Source: an uncultured Treponema sp.
Lineage (GTDB): Bacteria; Spirochaetota; Spirochaetia; Treponematales; Treponemataceae
DNA: 10,808 nt
NCBI GenBank assembly: GCA_937890485.1
Contig: CALBXN010000213.1
Span: 1 to 10,808 of the forward strand
Direction of reading: 5' to 3'
Below the pieces are notes generated by a model, which did no database searches, had not been told where the DNA came from, and saw only the letters and a list, made by a program, of their open reading frames with translations. Shown here one piece after another: positions 5,127 to 10,808 of the stretch. The translations under genes were made by a program, and so were the position numbers. The first letter of the stretch is position 1, and every line of letters starts with the position of its first letter.

Positions 5127-6950
5127 TTATTCATTACTGTTACTTTTTAATGATACAAATCGCAAAAAACAAAGAAATAATACAAAAAGAAGAATAAACA
5201 AACTTATAAAAACTGCACCATTTCCAACAAAGGCAACAAATACTAAGATTGCATAAAAAACCAAGGACATCATAAATCTAAAGCATTGAATAAAGGCATA
5301 AGCTAAAACGATAATTACAGGAAATAATAAAAGCCATGAAAACTTAAATGAATCTTCTGAAAGAATACGAGAATTCCATGCAATAATACTTGCCAATAAA
5401 AAGCAAATTAGCAAAATCACAGGATAAGAAAATCTATTAATTAAACTTTGGGAATAAATTTCAGATGAATAACCATAATCAGAAGCAACTTTAGAAAATT
5501 TATACAATGAAATCAAAGACATAGTTTCAGGACCATGAGAAACATCACATAACATTGCAAAATCTTCAAATGGAATTGGCATAACATAACTTGTAGCACT
5601 TATTAAGTTTAATCCATCTTTTGTTTCTATTCTTGGCGTAATAAAAATATTTTCATATTTTCTATCAACAGATTTTAAAAATAAATATGGAACAAATTTT
5701 GTTTTAGAAAACTCTCCGATATAATCAGTTAATTCTTGACTCATATTTTCTAGAGGCATTGAACACATTTTTGCATAAGGCACAGAAAGACTCATTATCC
5801 ATTCATCATTTTTATCATATGATACAACAGAAAAACCTCGTAGATACTGAACTCTCCCTCCTGTAGTATCTATAGATGTAATTCCTTTAATTGAAATTAT
5901 ATCTTTTCCACCATCAAGTCTAGGTATTGTAAAAAACACATTTCTAAATTTTTCAAATTGTTGCTTGTCTAAAGTTTCATCTATGAAAAAATATCTTGTT
6001 CCTAAAAGTTCCTTAGAAGTTTCATAGAAATTTTTGATATCATAATCTAAAGGATATTTTTCTAACAAATCTTGATAAATATAATATGCTTTAGAATAAT
6101 CCCCAGAAGAAAGAGCAATATATCCTTCTTTTTTTCTCTGAAAAACTTCTTTTGATAAATCATTTTCAAAAGCATCAATATGCAAAAGTTTATTCCAAGA
6201 ATCACTTGCAAGTTGTTTTGCATAATCTCTATTTGCATAATTCAATTTTGAAATTTCCAAAACCAATGAAGAATAGTAATGTGCATTAAAATAATCTTCT
6301 TTTGCATAATACTCAGTTGCCTTTTTAAATAATTCAGGAACAGTCATATCAGAAATTTTTGTTGTAACTAAAGTAGGTAAAACATCATTATCAGAGACAA
6401 TTTCTTTCTTGTTTAAAAATTGACTTTCTTCTATAAATCTAGCCAAATCTATGGCTTCTTGAGAATTAGGGGCAATATCCAAAACATAATTGGCATAAAA
6501 TAAGGCTGTACCATAATCACCAGTTGCAAGATTTTTCTTTGCTAAAATAATGTATTCATCTATATTTTTAGAATTTTCTTCCATTTGGGCTCGTGAATAC
6601 GAAATCAATGGAATACCAACTTCAGCTGCAAGAAAACATAATGAAGTACAAATTAGAGATGAAATAATTACATTCTTTAAATATATTACAAAAATTTCTG
6701 AAAAACGATGAGGTGGATTATTGTTTTGTTTCCCGAACCCCCATGAATATCCAATAATAATTCCAGCGACAAAAATTGCTGGTAAAAGTTTGAAAAATAG
6801 CAATAATCCATTTTGAAACTTGTATAAAAAGGGACTCCCTAAATTCCAATCTGGTGTTTCAAAAAAAATAAATCCACTGGCTACACAAATAAAAAAAACA
6901 ACAAGAGTTTCGATTAATAAAACAAAAAATACAGTCTTTGACAATTTCAT
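5127..6950 (-). CDS. Membrane protein with TPR-like repeats, 607 residues, function unknown
   Basis: Not recognised as a named family. Three N-terminal membrane segments (about 7-30, 50-71, 87-112) precede a large soluble region. Three TPR-like helical repeats lie near 133-176, 206-250 and 272-316, with typical patterns such as GDYGTALFYANYVLDIAPNS and GDYSKAYYIYQDLLEKYP. A beta-rich segment follows (about 335-470), then C-terminal membrane segments (about 508-527, 538-556 and one or two in 562-597). TM2 is proline-containing (LLPAIF) and TM3 ends IPLISY, close to the IPLSY ending TM3 of the upstream 317-residue protein. This suggests an old duplication. The ATG is 1 nt after that gene's stop, with AGGAG 10 nt upstream, so translation is probably coupled. 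The layout is loosely LptF/LptG-like with a TPR insertion (low confidence). Confidence 0.85.
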   Translation of the reverse strand: MKLSKTVFFVLLIETLVVFFICVASGFIFFETPDWNLGSPFLYKFQNGLLLFFKLLPAIFVAGIIIGYSWGFGKQNNNPPHRFSEIFVIYLKNVIISSLICTSLCFLAAEVGIPLISYSRAQMEENSKNIDEYIILAKKNLATGDYGTALFYANYVLDIAPNSQEAIDLARFIEESQFLNKKEIVSDNDVLPTLVTTKISDMTVPELFKKATEYYAKEDYFNAHYYSSLVLEISKLNYANRDYAKQLASDSWNKLLHIDAFENDLSKEVFQRKKEGYIALSSGDYSKAYYIYQDLLEKYPLDYDIKNFYETSKELLGTRYFFIDETLDKQQFEKFRNVFFTIPRLDGGKDIISIKGITSIDTTGGRVQYLRGFSVVSYDKNDEWIMSLSVPYAKMCSMPLENMSQELTDYIGEFSKTKFVPYLFLKSVDRKYENIFITPRIETKDGLNLISATSYVMPIPFEDFAMLCDVSHGPETMSLISLYKFSKVASDYGYSSEIYSQSLINRFSYPVILLICFLLASIIAWNSRILSEDSFKFSWLLLFPVIIVLAYAFIQCFRFMMSLVFYAILVFVAFVGNGAVFISLFILLFVLFLCFLRFVSLKSNSNE

Positions 6951-6951
6951 T

Positions 6952-7905
6952 TTAATCTTGCTCCTGATTCACATATGGTTTTCGAATTGCATTTACAATT
7001 CCAATTGTTGCGAATATCAAAAAGAAAAAAGAATTTATTATTATTTGTAAAACTCGTCTATCTGACAAAAAATCAAGTTTTTTATCAATAAAAAATTTAA
7101 TAATATTCACAAAAAATTTAGATTCATAAATCTGTAAATTTATAAAACATAAAATTAAGAAAGAAACAAATACTAAACACATATTACAAAGGCGCCATTT
7201 ACTACACTTTGTTAATCCAATTACAGATAACAAAGCTAAAGCAAAAGAAAAAAATGCAATTAAATACACGCCTTTACCCATATAAGAATATTTTCCAATT
7301 TCCCAGAATAATTGTAAAAAGGAAATAATATAACTAACTATTCCAACAGGCTCTACAGCTGCAACAAACAATGAATCTTTTGATAAATCATTAAAAAAAC
7401 TTGTCAAAGGAATATCTTCAAAAGTACTTGGGTTCCCCTTGGTAATGATAACACCATCTACAGTATTATCAGAATGAACTTGTGTAAAATATACATATCC
7501 ATTTGAAACAGCTCTAAAATAACCAGGTGTATAAAAATTTCTGTCTTCAGTAATTTGTACGCCATCTTCTGAGGAATATATAATATAGTTTGACAATTTA
7601 TATGACAAAGGAATAATAACTATCCAAACCAATATACCCAAAAATGCATACACAATTAGATTATACCAAGGATTTGAATAATGTCGTATCATGTAAAAAA
7701 TTATAAAAAAACAAGCTAAAACAGTACTTGCTGGAATTGAAAAAACAAGACCTTTCAAAAAAGTAAGACTATTAAAAAAAGAAACTTCGCTACCTGCAGA
7801 TAAATGTATACAATCAAAATAAAGCATGTATACAAAGGCTCCAACAAGAATGAAAGCTAAACTACTAATAAAAAAAACTACTGATAAATACAACGAAGAT
7901 TTCAC
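6952..7905 (-). CDS. Six-TM membrane protein, 317 residues, function unknown
   Basis: Starts at GTG (7905-7903); no in-frame ATG lies upstream, and TM1 begins at residue 5. Predicted membrane segments are about 5-29, 53-72, 81-101, 212-231, 240-258 and 287-306, that is 3 TM, a beta-rich soluble loop (about 105-210) and 3 TM. The loop contains YFRAVSNGYVYFTQVHSD..DGVIIT, which by eye recalls the extracytoplasmic strands of LptF/LptG permeases. The length is shorter than those (about 360), and the cytoplasmic LptF/G signature after TM2 was not seen, so it stays unidentified. It is followed after 1 nt by the 607-residue gene with the same topology. A promoter with 17-bp spacing lies directly upstream, 6 nt from the GTG. 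Composition is very AT-rich, as in its partner. Confidence 0.8.
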   Translation of the reverse strand: MKSSLYLSVVFFISSLAFILVGAFVYMLYFDCIHLSAGSEVSFFNSLTFLKGLVFSIPASTVLACFFIIFYMIRHYSNPWYNLIVYAFLGILVWIVIIPLSYKLSNYIIYSSEDGVQITEDRNFYTPGYFRAVSNGYVYFTQVHSDNTVDGVIITKGNPSTFEDIPLTSFFNDLSKDSLFVAAVEPVGIVSYIISFLQLFWEIGKYSYMGKGVYLIAFFSFALALLSVIGLTKCSKWRLCNMCLVFVSFLILCFINLQIYESKFFVNIIKFFIDKKLDFLSDRRVLQIIINSFFFLIFATIGIVNAIRKPYVNQEQD

Positions 7906-7940
7906 ACATCTATGATAGCATGAAGAATAAACAAAAACAA
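7906..7940 (-). promoter_or_regulatory. Promoter of the 317/607-residue membrane protein pair
   Basis: On the minus strand, TTGTTT (7940-7935), 17 bp, TATCAT (7917-7912), then AGATGT and the GTG start at 7905. It lies in the 77-nt gap after the STAS gene, so the pair can be transcribed on its own. The spacing predicts a start point at or next to the start codon. The ATG inside AGATGTG is in another frame and opens only a short ORF. Confidence 0.5.
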
Positions 7941-7982
7941 GAAAATTTTTCTATATAGGCTATAAAATATTCAATTAAAATT

Positions 7983-8543
7983 TTATCCTAAGAATACTTG
8001 ACCTTTGTTATCAATCGCAAGAATTGTTTTACATTCAGAACAACGAAATCGCCCTGATTTAACTGCTTTTAATTTTTTAGAACATACTGGACAGGCAAAA
8101 ATTTTAGGAAACAAATCTGGTTCTGTATCAGTAGAAGAAGATTCTTTACCAAAAAATTTAATTGCTTCATCAACAACATCTTTTATATTAAAAAATTGTG
8201 AAAAACCTAAAAGCTGGAATACTTCGTATACTTTTGGCTGAATTTCTAAAAGAACAATATCTCCACCTTTTGGCTTTACCATCTTTAAGAAAGAAGTAAA
8301 TGAACCAATACCTGTTGAAGATACATAATTTAAAGCAGCACAGTTAAAAATAAGATTTACATATCCAGCTTCTACAACTTTAGAGATTCTTTTTTGAAAG
8401 AAATTAGAATTATATGTATCTATATACCCATTAAGATATAAAATAAGACACTTATCCATTGAAGGAACTTCTTCTAAGAGAATTTTCAAGCTATCATCTT
8501 TTTCATCGTCAAATCCAGGGATTAAACTATTATTTGTACTCAT
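7983..8543 (-). CDS. STAS-domain protein with C-terminal zinc ribbon
   Basis: A 186-residue soluble protein. Residues about 17-130 form a STAS domain like anti-anti-sigma factors (SpoIIAA/RsbV): LYLNGYIDTYNSNFFQKRI, LIFNCAALNYVSSTGIGSF and GDIVLLEIQPKVYEVFQLLGF. The regulatory site in SpoIIAA is D-S-S-G. Here it is S75-S76-T77-G78, so the phosphorylatable Ser is kept (Ser76) and the preceding Asp is Ser. A linker (SSSTDTEPD) leads to a C-terminal four-Cys ribbon, CPVC (151/154) and CSEC (168/171), likely binding zinc. A partner-switching role is inferred; no kinase, phosphatase or sigma gene is in the window. It lies between the SDR gene (95 nt upstream) and the membrane pair (77 nt downstream), all on the same strand, and has its own strong promoter. 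Confidence 0.85.
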   Translation of the reverse strand: MSTNNSLIPGFDDEKDDSLKILLEEVPSMDKCLILYLNGYIDTYNSNFFQKRISKVVEAGYVNLIFNCAALNYVSSTGIGSFTSFLKMVKPKGGDIVLLEIQPKVYEVFQLLGFSQFFNIKDVVDEAIKFFGKESSSTDTEPDLFPKIFACPVCSKKLKAVKSGRFRCSECKTILAIDNKGQVFLG

Positions 8544-8570
8544 ATGTATATTACCATCAGAAAATGGTTT

Positions 8571-8620
8571 CTACTCCTTTATCATTTATCATTGTATATC
8601 AGATTATTGCTAATTGTCAA
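8571..8620 (-). promoter_or_regulatory. Strong promoter and mini-ORF leader of the STAS gene
   Basis: Consensus -35 TTGACA (8620-8615), 18 bp, -10 TACAAT (8596-8591); a 16-bp alternative -10 is TATACA. Five nt past the -10 is an ATG at 8585 that opens a four-codon frame ending in TAG at 8573-8571. This mini-ORF contains AAAGGAG (8580-8574), the best Shine-Dalgarno match here, but that lies 30 nt from the STAS ATG, with a small hairpin ACCAT-6nt-ATGGT between. The leader to the STAS ATG is about 40 nt. Confidence 0.55.
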
Positions 8621-8638
8621 ACAAAATTTTTATAACAT

Positions 8639-9463
8639 TTATTTTGGTTCCCAACCACAATCTATTTTTAATAAAATCCCATTTATAGAATCAGAATCCA
8701 GAATAAATTTAGCAGAATTTGCAATAGTTTCGGGACTAATCAAGTCATTAGAATTTAATAATTTTTTATAATAGTTTTTTTCTTGTTCGCTAACATATTC
8801 AGTTTCAACAAATCCTGGAAGAATTGCATTACATCGAATACCATAACTTCGATATTCAGAAGAAATTGATTTTACTAAACTTGAAATAGCCGTTTTTGCA
8901 GCCCCGTAAGCAGGATTAGTTTTAAAAGAATTTATTGAATCAGTACGAGTTCCACCAAAAAGCAAAATTCTACCAAATTTTTTTTCCATCATTTGAGGCA
9001 AGGCAAGAGAAGTTAAATATCCTGGAAGAGCAAAAACCAAAGTAGAAACTTCTAGCCATTCAGTTTGTGTCATTTGATGAAGTGGTTTTTGCAAAAAAGG
9101 TCCATAACAAATACATAAAGTATCAGCAGTTTTTATGTGGTCTAATAAAAGATTTTTTGTACTTTCTGTAGAAGTATCTTCTTCATCGGTAAAAAATGAA
9201 GGTGTAAATTTGTAAGAAATATCAGTTAATTTTGGATAACTTAAAAATTCATTCATAATAGTCATATAAGAATTTTCGAAAATTTCATCTTTAAGAGAAT
9301 CCAATTTTTCTTGGGAAAGCCCATGTAAAACCAATTCTTGTGTAGTTGATGCAAGTTCTAAAGCCAGTTCCCTTCCGATTCCGCCACTTGCTCCGATAAT
9401 TACAGTTTTTTTGTTTTTTTGTATTTTGGACAAATTTTGTTCCATTTCTAAAAAGTCAACCAT
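8639..9463 (-). CDS. Short-chain dehydrogenase/reductase family protein
   Basis: 274 residues from the ATG at 9463. An in-frame ATG at 9523 would add 20 hydrophobic residues, but the chosen start sits 6 nt after a TATATT -10 and leaves a normal SDR N-terminus. The Rossmann nucleotide-binding motif is VIIGASGGIGRELALELA (21-38). The active-site YxxxK is Tyr186/Lys190 (PAYGAAKTAISS), followed by IRCNAILPGFVETEY, the typical post-catalytic segment. Other positions are unusual. The NNAG motif is CYGP (119-122), the catalytic Asn position (Trp136+7) is Val143, and the catalytic Ser region reads FGGTRTDS with Thr172 and Thr174. It may be a divergent reductase or one with an altered mechanism. The substrate cannot be inferred. 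It is divergent from trmJ and precedes the STAS gene. Confidence 0.85.
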   Translation of the reverse strand: MVDFLEMEQNLSKIQKNKKTVIIGASGGIGRELALELASTTQELVLHGLSQEKLDSLKDEIFENSYMTIMNEFLSYPKLTDISYKFTPSFFTDEEDTSTESTKNLLLDHIKTADTLCICYGPFLQKPLHQMTQTEWLEVSTLVFALPGYLTSLALPQMMEKKFGRILLFGGTRTDSINSFKTNPAYGAAKTAISSLVKSISSEYRSYGIRCNAILPGFVETEYVSEQEKNYYKKLLNSNDLISPETIANSAKFILDSDSINGILLKIDCGWEPK

Positions 9464-9508
9464 AATTTTAATATAAACATAAATTGAAAAAAATGATACA
9501 ATATTTTT
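9464..9508. promoter_or_regulatory. Divergent promoters of the SDR gene and trmJ
   Basis: The 45 bp between the two start codons holds both promoters. Plus strand: TACAAT (9497-9502) then six bases ATTTTT before the trmJ ATG; the 17-bp-spaced -35 is a weak TAAACA (9474-9479). Minus strand: TATATT (9475-9470) then AAAATT before the SDR ATG at 9463; no good -35 at 17 bp (TTGTAT at 20 bp). The elements overlap, so the two genes may compete for polymerase. Both are predicted to be leaderless. Confidence 0.5.
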
Positions 9509-10252
9509 ATGAATAAAAATCAATTTTGTGTAATTTTATGTCATCCAGATGAAAGTCAAAATATCGGTTCAGTATGTAGAGCCATGGCAAACAATGATAT
9601 TCAAGAATTAAGAATTATAGGAAATAAAGCTGATTACAACGAAGAAAAAATCAGAATATTATCAATTCATGCCTTTCATCTTTGGGAAAATGCTAAATTT
9701 TACGATACTTTGCAACAAGCCATTTCTGATTGCAGTATGGTTGCAGGAACTACACGCCGAAGAGGAAAAAAACGCAAAGAATTTTTAGTTTTTCCAGAAG
9801 AGTTTGCCAAAATTATTGGAAATTTTCCTGCAAGTGAAGATTCTAAAATTGCCGTAGTTTTTGGAAACGAGAGAACAGGTTTAACAGACGACGAACTAGA
9901 ACTTTGCACAATCGGTGTAAACATTCCATCTAGTCAGGATTTTGGTTCATTAAATCTTTCTCATGCAGTACAAATTATTTGTTACACAATTTTTAGGCAA
10001 ATTTCATTACAAGAAGAAAATAAATTTTCTACGGGTTACAGCCCCATCAACATAGAAAGATTAGACAAAACAGTTTCTATTATAAGCGACAATTTAAAAC
10101 AAATTGGATTTTTTTCTCTTGCAGGTCAAAAAGATATGGAAAACTTTTGGCGAACAATTCTTTCAAGAGCAATGATTTCTGAAGGCGAAGCCCAATATAT
10201 AGAAAAAATGTTTATCAAAGCCCGTGGACTTGCTAACAAAAATAAAAATTAA
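9509..10252 (+). CDS. trmJ: tRNA 2'-O-methyltransferase, TrmJ-like (SPOUT)
   Basis: A 247-residue SPOUT methyltransferase, matching TrmJ length (about 246 in E. coli). Motif 1 is HPDESQNIGSVCRAM (12-26, with the family Asn and Arg), motif 2 is IAVVFGNERTGLTDDEL (114-130), and motif 3 is IPSSQDFGSLNLSHAVQIICY (139-159). These make the SAM-binding knot. The segment ISDCSMVAGTTRRRGKKRK (72-90) matches the TrmJ C-S-x-V-x-G-T region. The C-terminal helical extension (about 175-247) corresponds to the TrmJ C-terminal domain. E. coli TrmJ modifies ribose at position 32 of certain tRNAs; the same target is inferred. The ATG at 9509 follows a -10 by 6 nt. It converges on the ABC-F gene, with 11 nt between stops. 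It is the second SPOUT enzyme in the window after RlmB, and a distinct subfamily. Confidence 0.88.
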   Translation: MNKNQFCVILCHPDESQNIGSVCRAMANNDIQELRIIGNKADYNEEKIRILSIHAFHLWENAKFYDTLQQAISDCSMVAGTTRRRGKKRKEFLVFPEEFAKIIGNFPASEDSKIAVVFGNERTGLTDDELELCTIGVNIPSSQDFGSLNLSHAVQIICYTIFRQISLQEENKFSTGYSPINIERLDKTVSIISDNLKQIGFFSLAGQKDMENFWRTILSRAMISEGEAQYIEKMFIKARGLANKNKN

Positions 10253-10263
10253 ATTTAGTATTC

Positions 10264-10808
10264 TTAGTATTCTGCCAATTTTTCAGAAACTTCTTCCCAA
10301 CGAGAATTTAACTGAGTAAGTTTTTCTTCAATTTGAGAAACTTGCTCAGTTATTTCTTTGCACAAAACTCCATCGGAATAAACTTCTGGTGTGGTAAGTT
10401 TTTCTTCTAAAGTTGCTTTTTGTTCCTCAAGTTCAGAAATTTCTGTCATCAAGCGTTCTTCTTCTTTTTCTAGGCGCCGTTTTTCTGCTTGAAGTCGTTT
10501 TGTTTCTTCACGAGAAAGTTGGCTAGCAGTTTTTTTAGGTTCATCATTTTGAACCGAAGAATTTGATTTAATCGTAGGCTGGCTAACTTCACCTTGTTCA
10601 AGTTTTCCGATTTGTTCAAGATAATATTTGTAATCTCCTGGAAAAACTTTTGCTTCTCCTGGCTTAAGTTCTAAAACACGATTTGCAAGACTTTCGATAA
10701 AACCTCTATCGTGAGAAACAAAAATTACAGTTCCACCAAAATCTTTAAGTGCTTTTAACAAAACATCTTTTGAATGTAAATCTAAGTGGTTTGTAGGTTC
10801 GTCAAGGA
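10264..10808 (-). CDS. ABC-F ATPase, C-terminal part (cut by window edge)
   Basis: The reading frame is open to the window edge; about 180 residues of the C-terminus are visible. It begins within Walker B, LDEPTNHLD (codons from 10806), followed by the H-loop VSHDRGFIESLANRVLEL and GDYKYYLEQ, all typical of the second ABC domain of ABC-F proteins (Uup/EttA/YheS). A polar linker follows, then a charged coiled coil (ETKRLQAEKRRLEKEEERL...TTPEVY...NSRWEEVSEKLAEY). This is the Uup-type C-terminal domain, implicated in nucleic-acid or ribosome interaction. ABC-F proteins act on ribosomes in the cytoplasm and have no membrane domain. The start, the first ABC domain and both signature motifs lie outside the window, so the subfamily cannot be fixed. 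Convergent with trmJ, with no clear terminator between. Confidence 0.9.
   Translation of the reverse strand, partial: LDEPTNHLDLHSKDVLLKALKDFGGTVIFVSHDRGFIESLANRVLELKPGEAKVFPGDYKYYLEQIGKLEQGEVSQPTIKSNSSVQNDEPKKTASQLSREETKRLQAEKRRLEKEEERLMTEISELEEQKATLEEKLTTPEVYSDGVLCKEITEQVSQIEEKLTQLNSRWEEVSEKLAEY

Noticed and set aside
8544..8771. 75-codon plus-strand frame
   Set aside because: It spans the STAS promoter region and the 3' end of the SDR gene antisense. No motif and no start signal.
9464..9523. N-terminal extension of the SDR gene to an ATG at 9523
   Set aside because: It would add 20 hydrophobic residues ahead of a cytosolic-looking Rossmann fold and overlap the trmJ start. The ATG at 9463 has a well-placed -10.
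716..10252. Functional island of RNA methyltransferases (RlmB and TrmJ)
   Set aside because: The two genes are 8 kb apart, in different operons and on different strands, with unrelated genes between. Shared class alone does not make a system.
10253..10263. Terminator between trmJ and the ABC-F gene
   Set aside because: The 11-bp gap and flanks contain no stem of useful length; the TAGTATTCT repeat nearby is direct, not inverted.

Overview
The window is AT-rich bacterial chromosome, most likely from a Treponema-like spirochaete. This rests on base composition, a MurA with Asp in place of the usual catalytic Cys, a STAS protein carrying a zinc ribbon, a low-GC gene set and REP-like intergenic repeats. 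The genus is inferred from general resemblance, not from a database match. Most of the window is ordinary housekeeping and membrane-protein sequence. No phage, IS element, CRISPR array, rRNA or tRNA gene was recognised.

Layout. Positions 1-715 contain no intact gene. They hold a small remnant of a two-gene module (57-343, minus strand; the downstream piece resembles the N-terminus of Nif3-like proteins), a partial 108-bp tandem repeat (458-592) and a long hairpin (618-686) behind rlmB. A minus-strand operon ychJ-rlmB follows (1517-2017, 716-1507). The 2018-2456 gap between the divergent ychJ and pepT is packed with inverted repeats, part of it related to the repeat at 458-592. pepT and murA form a plus-strand operon with a one-base overlap. 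A 100-bp inverted-repeat element (5021-5120) separates murA from a convergent minus-strand pair of multi-TM proteins (317 and 607 residues). Upstream of that pair lie a STAS/zinc-ribbon gene and an SDR-family gene, also on the minus strand. A TrmJ-like tRNA methyltransferase runs divergently from the SDR gene and converges on the C-terminal part of an ABC-F ATPase cut by the window edge.

Function. RlmB (rRNA), TrmJ (tRNA) and the ABC-F protein all concern the translation machinery. PepT and MurA concern peptide turnover and peptidoglycan precursor synthesis. The 317/607-residue pair shares a TM-loop-TM layout, loosely reminiscent of LptF/LptG, but neither protein is identified.

Most noteworthy. 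In ychJ, pepT, the 317-residue gene, the SDR gene and trmJ, a -10-like hexamer ends only 6-7 nt before the start codon. Three of these also have a plausible -35 at exactly 17 bp. This predicts leaderless transcripts as a common mode here. Other points are the Asp117 MurA, the layered inverted repeats and the SDR with several non-canonical active-site positions.
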